Of a stretch of 64,000 bases of DNA, positions 8,355-16,930 are shown piece after piece. The number at the start of each line of letters is the position of its first letter. Positions within the stretch are counted from its first letter, which is position 1. The translations under genes and the position numbers were made by a program. The notes below the pieces were generated by a model. That model worked only from the letters and a program-made list of their open reading frames with translations, made no database searches and had not been told where the DNA came from. The stretch comes from an uncultured Lachnospiraceae bacterium (GTDB lineage: Bacteria; Bacillota; Clostridia; Lachnospirales; Lachnospiraceae): assembly GCA_902770965.1 (NCBI GenBank), contig CACXUY010000006.1, positions 1 through 64,000 of the forward strand. Reading direction: 5' to 3'.

Positions 8355-9734
8355 TCAGAACGACATGAATGCCGGTACCATAAGGATTATCAGCACCAAC
8401 ACAAACTGCAGCATCATCGGGATCAGGAGCTTGGACGAAATCTTCTCGCCCTCCCTTCTGGCAAGCTGCATGCGGTCACTGAAAGCATCCTCGGCCTCCT
8501 GCCTCAACATATCGTTCAATCCTTTGGAGCCTTTGCGTATGTTGGTCTCCAGCAGACTCCCCAACCTTAAATAGGGGGGCTGACCGCAGCGCCTGCCGAA
8601 ATCCTTGTAGGCATATTCCTCAGCCACGCCGCGATCCATTGCGTTCTTCGTCAACAGCATCTCCCTGTAGAGGTATCTCCTCTCCGCGCCCTTTTCCTGT
8701 TCTGCCTGCATGTTGGATATGATCCTGTTCCATGCCTGCCTCACAGAAAGTCCCGCACCGGTCAATACTGTAAGCTCGCTCACAAACTCCCCATAGTCCA
8801 AAAGCATCTGGCTGTCTCTCTTTCCGGAGGCTTCGATCAGCCTCTGTTCCTGAAGATATGCCATAGATACCGCGGCTATCACGCCAAGCACTGCCACGAT
8901 CACCACGCTGCCGATATTCGATGGCTCGGAATAGGTGACCGGCCTGTCTCCCACATATTTTGGAAGGACAAGCTCCCCGTCTCCTTGCTTGCTCGCTTCA
9001 GCAATCGCGGATTCCGCAGCCTGCCTGAACTCATCCTCCGGCTGCGCATCCGCGGGAAGCACCTTAACGGTAGTCCCTGCCGTCTTCCTGCCCCTCTCCT
9101 CACCTCGTTCAGTAAGGATCATGGTCAGGCTTATATCCACCGGCTGAATATCCTTGATACGAGTCCTGTCCACCGTTCCATCGCTGCTGACACAATCAGA
9201 TGAACCTAATCCCCATTCAGCCTTCATGCCTCGCACGGAGCATTCGGTCTCGAACTGTAGATCATACTTTATCTCGTCCAGTGAATCGTTGCGCCCCTTA
9301 AGCAGCGTCATATACTCCTCCTCAGCCTTGCCGAAAAGTCCTTCTATCTCTTCATCAGTGTAAAGAGACGGCTCCACTTCAACTTTAAGATCATAATCCC
9401 TGTCCTGCGCGTGAAGCCTGACACCCACCTCCTCGGCTTTCTGGTCTTTCGAAGGTCGTACAATAGTGAAATCCTCGTTAAGCCGTCTTTTTGAACCCGT
9501 CAGCAAGAGCAAAGAGGCTATGAGGATCGCCGCCGCCACACATAGAAGAACTATGGCGCATTCTTTTATGGCAAGAGTCCTCGCTGAGACCTCCGGTCTC
9601 ACTTCAGGATTCAGAGACCTGAGCCTCTCCAGCTTCTGCAAAGAACATACCGGAAGCTGTCTCTTCCTTCGTCTTTCAAAAATCGCGTCCACGATTTTTG
9701 CGCTCAGTCTGAATTTTTCTTTCCTTTCCAACAC
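8355..9734 (-). CDS. tadC: TadC-like inner-membrane platform protein (T2SSF family)
   Basis: A 459-residue membrane protein with a type II secretion system F domain in its C-terminal ~170 residues (FVSELTVLTGAGLSVRQAWNRI, ending in a hydrophobic helix). An N-terminal hydrophobic segment lies at about 70-90, and a soluble ~190-residue domain sits between. TadB and TadC form the membrane platform on which the ATPase drives pilin polymerisation. The start is GTG or the adjacent TTG; no ATG is nearby. It follows tadB after 24 bp. Confidence 0.82.
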   Translation of the reverse strand: MLERKEKFRLSAKIVDAIFERRRKRQLPVCSLQKLERLRSLNPEVRPEVSARTLAIKECAIVLLCVAAAILIASLLLLTGSKRRLNEDFTIVRPSKDQKAEEVGVRLHAQDRDYDLKVEVEPSLYTDEEIEGLFGKAEEEYMTLLKGRNDSLDEIKYDLQFETECSVRGMKAEWGLGSSDCVSSDGTVDRTRIKDIQPVDISLTMILTERGEERGRKTAGTTVKVLPADAQPEDEFRQAAESAIAEASKQGDGELVLPKYVGDRPVTYSEPSNIGSVVIVAVLGVIAAVSMAYLQEQRLIEASGKRDSQMLLDYGEFVSELTVLTGAGLSVRQAWNRIISNMQAEQEKGAERRYLYREMLLTKNAMDRGVAEEYAYKDFGRRCGQPPYLRLGSLLETNIRKGSKGLNDMLRQEAEDAFSDRMQLARREGEKISSKLLIPMMLQFVLVLIILMVPAFMSF

Positions 9735-9758
9735 GTCCCGCCCTTCTGAGAATTATCT

Positions 9759-10601
9759 CTATACAGTCACGTCCATTATCTTTTCAGCAAGAATAATGGC
9801 TCCGGCATATAGAATCAGGCAGAACGTCATGGTAGCTCTGCCGGCAAGCGTCCCATAAAGCGGCGTCAAAAAAGACGGACTAGTCAGATTCATGTACAAA
9901 AGTATTCCCGCAGGCATTAGGTTCATCACCCTCGACTCCATTTTTTTCGCTGTCATGAGAGTCTGTATCTCTTCCCTTACCTGCTGCTTGGTGCGGAGAG
10001 TCGCCGCGGTGCTGTCCAATATCTGTATCATCCTGCCGCCGTTCCTCTTGGCAACGCCAAATATGACGGCAAGCTGCCTGATATCATCCACACCGCTCCT
10101 GTCAGCAAAATCGCTGAGAGCCTCTTCAACTGTCATGCTCATACCAAGCTGTCTTTCAATGGCAAGGAACTCCTGCACAATCATCCCATCCTCACCGTAA
10201 ACCACTGTCAGCTCACGCCTCGCTTCATGGAACGCGTTTTCTACAGAATATCCGGCTAAGAGCGCGCCTGCCAGAGCCTGTACTCCATTCTTAAACTGCA
10301 GCGTCAGGTTCTGTCGGCGCAAGGCTGCCGCACGCTTGCCGCAATGCCTGTACCATAGAACAAGCAGCGGACTCAACAGTACGGCAGGAATCAGGCTGTG
10401 ATAAAAAAGCCACGACATGCCTGCTGCGGCGCCTATGCCTTCACATATGGCCACTGCCCTCTCCGGCAGGCTCATATGGTATGTCCGATAATCCTGCAGC
10501 TTCAAGCTTCCTTCTTGACGCAAGAGATTCGCACCGTATGAGTCCCCCGGCTTCTCTGTCATATCGATAGATAGGCCGGCATCGTATCTCTCCTTTTTCA
10601 T
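9759..10601 (-). CDS. tadB: TadB-like inner-membrane platform protein (T2SSF family)
   Basis: A 280-residue membrane protein with hydrophobic segments near residues 55-80 and at the C-terminus, and a T2SSF domain between (VQALAGALLAGYSVENAFHEA). It partners TadC in the pilus platform. The ATG at 10601 follows GGAGG at 12 bp and makes the gene overlap the end of tadA by 161 bp, which is long. A later ATG at 10475 would cut the overlap to 35 bp but would remove a Tyr-rich N-terminus (DYRTYHMS) that seems typical of relatives. Confidence 0.82.
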   Translation of the reverse strand: MKKERYDAGLSIDMTEKPGDSYGANLLRQEGSLKLQDYRTYHMSLPERAVAICEGIGAAAGMSWLFYHSLIPAVLLSPLLVLWYRHCGKRAAALRRQNLTLQFKNGVQALAGALLAGYSVENAFHEARRELTVVYGEDGMIVQEFLAIERQLGMSMTVEEALSDFADRSGVDDIRQLAVIFGVAKRNGGRMIQILDSTAATLRTKQQVREEIQTLMTAKKMESRVMNLMPAGILLYMNLTSPSFLTPLYGTLAGRATMTFCLILYAGAIILAEKIMDVTV

Positions 10602-11682
10602 CTATGCCCGATACCTCCATGATAGATACTGCCTTCCTTTTGCCGTCACGCATCCGTCCCAAATGCACAATGATGTCGATCGCGGATGCTATCTGTCCCC
10701 TGATGGCGGATATCGGCAGCTCACCTCCCATCAGCACCATGGTCTCGATCCTGGAAAGCATATCCTCCGGGCTGTTCGCATGTCCCGTAGACAGAGAACC
10801 GTCGTGACCTGTATTCATAGCCTGCAGCATATCCAGGGCTTCCGGTCCTCGTATCTCTCCTATGATAATCCTGTTGGGGCGCATCCTGAGGCTGGTCTTG
10901 ATCAGGTCACGTATAGTGATCTCGTTTTCTCCTTCAAGATTCGAGTTACGAGCCTCAAGCCTGACCAGATTCGGTATGCCCCGAAGCTGGAGTTCGCAGG
11001 AATCCTCTATCGTTATCACGCGTTCCTGTTCAGGTATATATTGTGATAAAGCGTTGAGAAATGTTGTCTTCCCTGAACCGGTACCGCCGCTGATAAAAAT
11101 GTTGTAGCCTGCTATGACCAGTCGCCGCAGCAGCTCAGCCGCGCTTTTATTTATGCTCCCCAGCCTTATCAGCCTGTCCATGGTCAAAGGCTTTCCTGAG
11201 AATTTCCTGATAGTCAATATAGGACCGTCGGGGGCAGCCGGCGGCAGGACTATATTCACTCGAGAACCGTCTTCAAGCCTCGCGTCCGCTATAGGCGTCG
11301 AGGTATTTACCACTCTGTTCACCCTGGCGACTATCTGCTGGATAACATTGTCCAATATCTGCTGCGAGGAAAAATGCTTATCCCACCGGACGATCTTGCC
11401 GCCGCGTTCGATGAATACAGCGTCAAGTCCGTTCACCATAATCTCTGTTATAGACTCATCGTCAACCAGCTCCTGCAGCATGTCCAGACGCCGGAAGGAA
11501 TCGAAAAGCTGCTTACGAAGCTTCGTCCTGTCCCCTACCGGCAAGACACGCCTCCTGCTCTCGCGCAGGAGCACCGCGTCTATCTTATCCAGAAGCTCAG
11601 CATCGCTTATATCTTCTGTGATATCCAGCTCATCCATGACGGCTTGCCGCAGCTCGTGAACGATATCCAATGTCTGGCTCAT
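10441..11682 (-). CDS. tadA: TadA/CpaF-family secretion ATPase
   Basis: A 413-residue hexameric ATPase that powers Flp pilin extrusion. Clear signatures are the N-terminal CpaF domain (ITEIMVNGLDAVFIER), Walker A GGTGSGKTTFLNAL near residue 205, the Asp box (VITIEDSCELQL), Walker B IIIGEIRGPEALDML and the His box TGHDGSLSTGHANS. Length fits the family. Its ATG overlaps the tadZ stop by 4 bp (ATGA), indicating coupled translation. Confidence 0.93.
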   Translation of the reverse strand: MSQTLDIVHELRQAVMDELDITEDISDAELLDKIDAVLLRESRRRVLPVGDRTKLRKQLFDSFRRLDMLQELVDDESITEIMVNGLDAVFIERGGKIVRWDKHFSSQQILDNVIQQIVARVNRVVNTSTPIADARLEDGSRVNIVLPPAAPDGPILTIRKFSGKPLTMDRLIRLGSINKSAAELLRRLVIAGYNIFISGGTGSGKTTFLNALSQYIPEQERVITIEDSCELQLRGIPNLVRLEARNSNLEGENEITIRDLIKTSLRMRPNRIIIGEIRGPEALDMLQAMNTGHDGSLSTGHANSPEDMLSRIETMVLMGGELPISAIRGQIASAIDIIVHLGRMRDGKRKAVSIMEVSGIDEKGEIRCRPIYRYDREAGGLIRCESLASRRKLEAAGLSDIPYEPAGEGSGHM

Positions 11683-12710
11683 GAGAAACCCAACTCGCTC
11701 ATATGCTTCTCCATGTACCTTCCGAGCGGGGAATGTCTCACTGAAGCCATGTCAACCCCTTCCGACATCTGCGTATAGGTCGGTACAGATACATATTCCA
11801 GCCGCCTAAGAATATTATCCTGCCCGATGCTTCCCAGATATTCCTGGAACGCGGCTATCTTTGACTCTGACGCCTTGTCGCGTCTTCCGGGAACAAATAT
11901 CCTGCCGCACAGCGCCAGCAGCGGGAGAGGATCGGCGACGGCGCTGCCCACATCCAGGATAAGGTAACGATAAAGCTCACTGCCTCCCATAGCTGCCGCT
12001 ATAGAGGCGAGCTCCTCCGGCTTCGCGGATCTTATATCCGCCGGACAGCTCACCGGCGGCAGGTACGACAGCTTCCCGCTGTTCCTGACCGCATGAAAAA
12101 GCCTTCCGTTCTCTTCCTTCGATACCCTGCGGTAATACAGAATATCCGACAGATCGTCCCTTCCCCCGGTCTCCGTGATATCTCTCGCTTCGGGGAGCAT
12201 TGAGCTGATCCCCGGATAATCCTCGAAGCTTAGATAAATGGAGGGCGCGCGTTCCGCCAGCATCATGCCCAGAGTTACCGCAAAGGTCGACTTATAACAT
12301 CTCCCAACCGGCGAATATACGCCAATGACCTCCGCCTTCAGATACTCCGTGTCTCCGGCGCAATTCAGCTTTCTGGCTTCATAAGCCGCCATCACCTCGC
12401 GTATAAGCTGTGCCGATGAACGGTACTTATACACTGTCTCGTGATTCTCGTCCCGCTCCCCTGCATCCTCCGCAAGCATGAAAACCATGTCGGACTGACC
12501 GTCAAGATCCTGCGTCATGGCCTCCTTTGACACCAGCAGCACGTCTATAGGAGTGTCCCGCACAAAAGCATCGAACGCCTTGTGGTCGGAGAAGCCCCTG
12601 ACATCGAAGATACAGTCGTTCCTTCTGCCAAGATACCTGCTCAGGCGTTCTGTATACGTGCTGTCCGAATCATAAAAGGCCAGTATTTTTTTCTTCACGC
12701 GAGTATCCAC
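11679..12710 (-). CDS. tadZ: TadZ/CpaE-like ParA-family localisation protein
   Basis: A 343-residue protein with an N-terminal receiver-like domain (about 1-115) and a MinD/ParA-like ATPase domain (about 125-330). TadZ positions the pilus machine at the pole or membrane. The P-loop is degenerate: SPVGRCYKST replaces the canonical KGGxGKST, keeping only one Gly and the final KST, so ATP binding may be weak or absent, as reported for some TadZ proteins. The start is GTG at 12710 behind AGGAGGTGATTGAGAT, overlapping the end of the peptidase gene by 16 bp. Confidence 0.82.
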   Translation of the reverse strand: MDTRVKKKILAFYDSDSTYTERLSRYLGRRNDCIFDVRGFSDHKAFDAFVRDTPIDVLLVSKEAMTQDLDGQSDMVFMLAEDAGERDENHETVYKYRSSAQLIREVMAAYEARKLNCAGDTEYLKAEVIGVYSPVGRCYKSTFAVTLGMMLAERAPSIYLSFEDYPGISSMLPEARDITETGGRDDLSDILYYRRVSKEENGRLFHAVRNSGKLSYLPPVSCPADIRSAKPEELASIAAAMGGSELYRYLILDVGSAVADPLPLLALCGRIFVPGRRDKASESKIAAFQEYLGSIGQDNILRRLEYVSVPTYTQMSEGVDMASVRHSPLGRYMEKHMSELGFS

Positions 12711-13222
12711 ATCTCAATCACCTCCTTGTAAGACAACAGCTCTATAACAACGACCGCAAGGAACATCGACACTGCCAATGGTATCACTGCGTGATCCGGG
12801 TCAGTTCCTCTGACAAAGTACGGGCTTAGCCTGCCTGCCGCAAGCATGCCCGCCGCGTAAGATTTGATCTTCTGCAGCCTCTCATGGACCAGGCCTTTGC
12901 TCCATATGCGGTGAACCGACCACAGCGCGGCGAAAAAAAAGGACAAAAAAAACATAGCCTTCCAATCTTGAAACTCCAGCAGTCCACCGTAGACCGCGAA
13001 CAGCTTCACGTCCCCCGCCCCGATCATCCTCAGATAATAGAGCGGATAAAGCAGCAGTAATGGCAGCGCCAGCCTTATCAAGTAGATGGGATGCCTGGAC
13101 CAGAGAAATCCGCCTGCCACGCCGAAAAGCAGCAAGACGTTCGGTATCTTCGATGTGCGCAAATCGAACAATGCCGCCGCGCCCGCAAAAAGCAAGATAA
13201 AAATATCCCTGATAAAATGCAT
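12695..13222 (-). CDS. tadV: Prepilin peptidase, A24 family (TadV/CpaA)
   Basis: First gene of the Tad operon, 175 residues with several membrane helices. Both catalytic Asp motifs are canonical: LFDLRTSKIPN near residue 20 and MIGAGDVKLF (GxGD) in the middle. It cleaves Flp pilin and pseudopilin leaders. The ATG at 13222 follows GGTGAAGG; a TTG one codon earlier is unlikely. The promoter at 13365-13393 precedes it. Confidence 0.9.
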   Translation of the reverse strand: MHFIRDIFILLFAGAAALFDLRTSKIPNVLLLFGVAGGFLWSRHPIYLIRLALPLLLLYPLYYLRMIGAGDVKLFAVYGGLLEFQDWKAMFFLSFFFAALWSVHRIWSKGLVHERLQKIKSYAAGMLAAGRLSPYFVRGTDPDHAVIPLAVSMFLAVVVIELLSYKEVIEMWILA

Positions 13223-13364
13223 CAACCTTCACCACTCCTTCGGCGGCAGCATCCTCTCTTTGAAAACAGGCTCTGCCCTTTAAACTGCCCTTTAGGTTTT
13301 CTTTTCCTCTCCGTGTTCACGTCTTTTTCGTCTGCCGAACACTACGCTGTTAAGTCGTAACGCT

Positions 13365-13393
13365 ATTATTACACAGCTTCCTACCCTTGTCAA
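13365..13393 (-). promoter_or_regulatory. Promoter of the Tad pilus operon
   Basis: On the minus strand, TTGACA (13393-13388), a 17-bp spacer and AATAAT (13370-13365) form a near-consensus sigma-A promoter about 140 bp upstream of the first Tad gene. The leader between them has no obvious hairpin. Confidence 0.7.
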
Positions 13394-13666
13394 TAGCCTA
13401 TTTATGTAATTTAATTCGTACTCCTTTTGATACATTTCTAACTTTAATGTACTTTTCAGGACATGATAATACATATTTTGCGCACCCTTGTGCCGTTAAT
13501 TACATATTTCTGTCCATGTGAGCTTTTTTCACAGGCGACCATGAGAGATTTCTTCCATACTTCCCACATGTGCCTGCACCAGCAAATATTGCCTTGATAT
13601 CTTCATAAATATTTTCGTTAAAACGAATTTATGTGATGCGCTTTTTATACCTCAATTGACAGACAT

Positions 13667-13751
13667 GATATGATAATAAACCCAATATGATAATAGACCC
13701 GATATGATAACAGACTCTATATGATAACAGACTCTATATGATAACAGACAC
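13667..13751. repeat. Five 17-bp tandem repeats
   Basis: Five exact-length units of the form (G/T)ATATGATAAYAGACYC lie end to end at 13667, 13684, 13701, 13718 and 13735. The array is in the Tad/malQ intergenic region, about 275 bp upstream of the Tad promoter. Confidence 0.9.
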
Positions 13752-13787
13752 GCTTTCATAAGCGCTCATTCGCAAAAAAATTTTTAT

Positions 13788-13831
13788 AAAAAAGCCTCCC
13801 GATTCCTTGACTCAGCAAGGCTTCGAGAGGC
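13788..13831 (-). terminator. Rho-independent terminator downstream of malQ
   Basis: On the minus strand, GCCTC...CCTTG-loop-CAAGG...GGAGGC forms a two-part stem followed by TTTTTTATAAAAATTTTTTT. It ends the malQ transcript about 170 bp after the stop. Confidence 0.8.
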
Positions 13832-13920
13832 CATTGTCCACGCCATCCGTTCTTCCAATGGCGGCTTTCATACACGCTCTGCCAACCATATCCTGTACGG
13901 GCGTCTCTTCCGTATCACAA

Positions 13921-14010
13921 GTTACAGTTCATCACTAGTTACGATTCATTACTGGTTATAATTCATCACCCATTATAATCCATCACTTGTTGATTACTTG
14001 TTATAATACC
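13921..14010. repeat. 17-bp tandem repeats at the 3' end of malQ
   Basis: Four 17-bp units (GTTAYRATTCATCACTR type) start at 13921, 13938, 13955 and 13972. An 11-bp partial unit follows and then GTTATAATACC, which contains the malQ stop. The array therefore abuts, and slightly enters, the coding sequence. Confidence 0.88.
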
Positions 14011-15557
14011 ACCGTTTTCGCTCCTTCTTTTTCTTCATCTCCCACTTCATTTTTTTCTTCCGACTCGTCCTCTTCTACAGGCAGCCGTCCGAAGGCATCC
14101 GCCAGCTTGTGCAGCCATCTGCTCTTCTCGACGGTTATCTGCTCCTCTCTCGCCCTCCATGCCCAGTTTCCTCCGACCGTTGAAGGGATGTTCATCCTCG
14201 CCTCTGCCCCAAGCTCCAGGATATCCTGCATGGCTGCTATCGCCGTGTCGGCAACGCTGGCATAAGCCGTCCTTATCATCGCCCGGGCAGGCGTCTCATC
14301 CGTGCGCATGCTCGTGTAAAATCTGAAGAAATCCCTGGTCTGCCTGTCCGCGTCGCCGGCGTACCATCCGCAGACAGTGTTATTGTCATGAGTTCCCGGA
14401 TATACTATGCAGTTCTTGTCATAATTATGCGGCAGGTAGGTGCTCCTGTCCGCCGGATTGAAGGCGAACTGAAGTATCTTCATACCAGGATAACCCGTCT
14501 TGCGCACGAGTTCCCTCACGCTTTCAGTAAGATCCCCCAGATCCTCCGCAACCAAAGGCAGATCACCTAACTGATCCTTTACAGCCTTGAAAAAATCCAT
14601 CCCCGGGCCCTTGCGCCATACGCCCGTTTTGGCATTCGGCGCGCCCTTCGGTATGCAGTAATACGAGTCAAATGCCCTGAAGTGATCCACCCTTACAACA
14701 TCGCAAAGCTTGAACAGCTGCCTGAAGCGCGAAACCCACCAGCTGTATCCTTCCTTTTTCATGTATTCGAAATTATATACGGGATTCCCCCACAGCTGGC
14801 CCTCCTGCGAGAAAACATCCGGCGGGCAGCCGGACATCTCTATCGGAACATAATCCTCGTCCAGCAAAAATATATCAGGATTGCTCCAGACATCCGCGCT
14901 TTCCACGGGAACGTAAATAGGCACGTCGCCTAGGATCTTCACGCCGTGCGCGTTGGCATATCTTTTCAGCCTCTTCCACTGGCGGTAGAAGAAATACTGA
15001 AGCATCTCATGCAGCAGAATAGCTTCATCGCACTGCCCACGCCATCTTTCCACCGCTTCAGGCTGACGCGTGCGGATGTCCTTGTCCCATTCGCTCAGAG
15101 GGGCTTCCTTCAATTCATCTCTTATCGACATGAACAGCGCGTAGTCCCCCAGCCAGTCAGCGTTCTCTGCCAAAAAATCCATAAAATCATCGGGGAGATC
15201 CATGGCAAAACGCTCAAGCATGACAGGATAAAGCTGCTTCCATCCGGCTCTCACTTTGTCAAAATCGACCTTATCTAAATTCCGGCCCCAGTCGATCTCA
15301 TCGATCTCGTCATAAGTCAAGTAGCCGGCCTCCGCCACCTGATCAGGATCGATAAACAGAGGATTGCCCGCGAACGTGGAATAGGACGAATATGGCGAAT
15401 CTCCGAATCCTACAGGTCCCATAGGCAATATCTGCCAATAAGTCTGTCCTCCTTCTTCCAGCCAGTCAACAAAATCATAAGCCTCGCGTCCCAGGTTTCC
15501 TATGCCGTAATCGCCCGGCAAGGATGATATATGCATCAATACTCCGCAGGTTCTCAT
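14001..15557 (-). CDS. malQ: 4-alpha-glucanotransferase (amylomaltase, GH77)
   Basis: Transfers glucan chains between maltodextrins in the cytoplasm, feeding glycogen/maltose metabolism. The 518-residue protein starts MRTCGVLMHISSLPGDYGIG, the standard GH77 opening, and has VVRVDHFRAFDSYYCIP (nucleophile Asp), PLVAEDLGDLT (acid/base Glu) and PGTHDNNTVCGWY. The C-terminus has an acidic extension (EEDESEEKNEVGDEEKEG) beyond the usual domain, ending in the repeat array. The ATG at 15557 follows TGGAGTGTATAAG. Repeat B1 lies immediately upstream in the leader. Confidence 0.95.
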   Translation of the reverse strand: MRTCGVLMHISSLPGDYGIGNLGREAYDFVDWLEEGGQTYWQILPMGPVGFGDSPYSSYSTFAGNPLFIDPDQVAEAGYLTYDEIDEIDWGRNLDKVDFDKVRAGWKQLYPVMLERFAMDLPDDFMDFLAENADWLGDYALFMSIRDELKEAPLSEWDKDIRTRQPEAVERWRGQCDEAILLHEMLQYFFYRQWKRLKRYANAHGVKILGDVPIYVPVESADVWSNPDIFLLDEDYVPIEMSGCPPDVFSQEGQLWGNPVYNFEYMKKEGYSWWVSRFRQLFKLCDVVRVDHFRAFDSYYCIPKGAPNAKTGVWRKGPGMDFFKAVKDQLGDLPLVAEDLGDLTESVRELVRKTGYPGMKILQFAFNPADRSTYLPHNYDKNCIVYPGTHDNNTVCGWYAGDADRQTRDFFRFYTSMRTDETPARAMIRTAYASVADTAIAAMQDILELGAEARMNIPSTVGGNWAWRAREEQITVEKSRWLHKLADAFGRLPVEEDESEEKNEVGDEEKEGAKTVVL

Positions 15558-15579
15558 CTTATACACTCCACAAAATAAT

Positions 15580-15716
15580 GTAAACCCACATGCCAAGCTT
15601 GGCACAACCATACTTTATAAGTCATCGCGTGGCTCCGTGCTTCGCACTCCCACCACGCTAACCGGTATTCGCACTTCCGCCCGCTGCGCGGGTCCGTGCC
15701 CATACCGGTTGTCCTG
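15580..15716 (-). repeat. Dispersed repeat B, copy 1 (three-hairpin element)
   Basis: About 135 bp, roughly 90 % identical to the inverted copy at 59743-59875. It holds three palindromes: TGCCAAGCTTGGCA; GCGTGG...CCACGC around GTGCTTCGCAC; and ACCGGTAT...ATACCGGT around a GC-rich core. In minus orientation it ends GGCATGTGGGTTTAC, 23 bp before the malQ ATG, with no promoter visible between, so it probably lies in the malQ leader RNA. Confidence 0.85.
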
Positions 15717-15803
15717 CCCAACAAGACATATCAATATCAATAATTATACACGTTATCGTGTATGAGTACAATAGCTCAGAACCACATATCGATTTTGAGA
15801 ATA

Positions 15804-15844
15804 GAAAAAAGCTGTCACACGAATGATACGATAGTATGACAGCT
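15804..15844 (-). terminator. Terminator on the minus strand
   Basis: AGCTGTCA...TGACAGCT stem with a TTTTTT run on the minus-strand side. It would end transcription coming through the DUF6273 remnant and isolate malQ. Confidence 0.75.
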
Positions 15845-16002
15845 CCTCTTCATTCATTAACATGTGTCAAGCCGCTAATGCTAAAGGCACATTGCCCACT
15901 GTTAAAGCATGCAATCATCTGCACCTCTAACTTTAATATTTTCAGAAAAATTGAATAATTAGATGATTATTATATATTTTATGGATTTATGGATTCAGAG
16001 AT

Positions 16003-16384
16003 TTAAGATTCCAGATTCAGCCATAAAGCGGGGCGAACAGAACCGCCAGGCATATCCACGCCGTCACCGTCCTCATTGATGTCGCCATCGAAGTCGACAT
16101 AAGCGGCACAGTAACTACTGAAGCCAGACGAGCGCAGCCACCACCAGCCCGCTCCCTCCCCATTGCCCACTAAGAATTCGGAGCTAACAGAAGCTCCCCT
16201 TCTGATCGCATACCCAGTCGGTGCTGCCATCCTGTCTGCCGAATCCGAAAAATAGTGATATGCTTCTTTCAAGCTAAGCAAAAATATACTGTCCTCGGTA
16301 TCTTCACCTCCATCTGTACCATAGTATATGTACACTAACTTTAAAACCCTGCTGTTGAGAGCACACTGCGCACCATAGAGCTGA
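16003..16384 (-). pseudogene. C-terminal remnant of a DUF6273 protein
   Basis: About 110 codons resemble the end of DUF6273 surface proteins: DSIFLLSLKEAYHYF, WWLRSSGF and the closing VRPALWLNLES. No ATG or ribosome site precedes it (only a GTG at 16335), although the frame stays open a further ~20 codons to a TGA near 16400. The upstream part of the gene is missing, and the long inverted repeat at 16385-16529 begins where the homology stops, suggesting truncation by that element. A terminator follows at 15804. DUF6273 proteins are typically large and surface-exposed. Confidence 0.65.
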
Positions 16385-16529
16385 CAGCCGGAATCACATC
16401 AAGGGAACGATAGGAAGTCGTCCGAAATCACACAAGTTCCCTGCGAGCCCTTATAGCCGCCGGGAGCGAAGCAGATGGGAACGCAGTGTGATGAGGTAAG
16501 ACGACGTGTTCCCGGATGTGATCCGGCTG
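16385..16529. repeat. 145-bp nested inverted repeat
   Basis: Outer arms CAGCCGGAATCACATC-AAGGGAAC (16385-16408) and GTTCCCGGATGTGATCCGGCTG (16508-16529) are near-perfect reverse complements. Inside, GTCGTCCGAAATCACAC (16417-16433) pairs with GTGTGATGAGGTAAGACGAC (16486-16505), and GTTCCC pairs with GGGAAC further in. The whole stretch can fold into one long, slightly bulged hairpin. It codes for nothing obvious. Confidence 0.85.
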
Positions 16530-16930
16530 GAGGCGACGCACTAATCAGGATCCTATCGTCTGACTCTGAGTCGCAACAAATACGCTACATCCATGAACCC
16601 AAAATAGTTTCTCGAAATTCATCAGCCACAAAGCATCGGTTGAGACCTGTAATCCATACTCTGAATCACTACAAAAGGGTGCGCCATCAGGCGCACCCCG
16701 CAAAGCACATAGACACGGCACAGAAAAAACATTCATCGTATACCGCACATACAGCACCTATATGACAATGCCATAATGTAGTATCTGTATCACTATCCAG
16801 TAACAAATATAACGGTCCGGCATCTTTATCACTATCTAGCAGCTGTATCAGCCGTATCCCTATCTGTTGTCTACCATATGCCATATCATTATAACTATAT
16901 GACCTTATAGCTATCTACCAGCTCACCGGA
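16530..16930. other. Gene-free spacer downstream of the hydratase gene
   Basis: Apart from the terminator at 16673-16698 only AT-rich sequence with loosely repeated GTATCACTATC-like words is seen. No coding signal. Confidence 0.5.
16673..16698 (-). terminator. Terminator downstream of the hydratase gene
   Basis: On the minus strand GGGTGCGCC-TGAT-GGCGCACCC is a perfect 9-bp stem followed by TTTT, about 230 bp after the hydratase stop. Confidence 0.7.

Noticed and set aside
13292-13474. A 60-codon minus-strand frame upstream of the Tad operon
   Set aside because: It covers the TTGACA/AATAAT promoter and lacks a ribosome site at its start.
13667-13751. CRISPR array from the 17-bp units
   Set aside because: Units are contiguous with no spacers and no cas genes are in the window.
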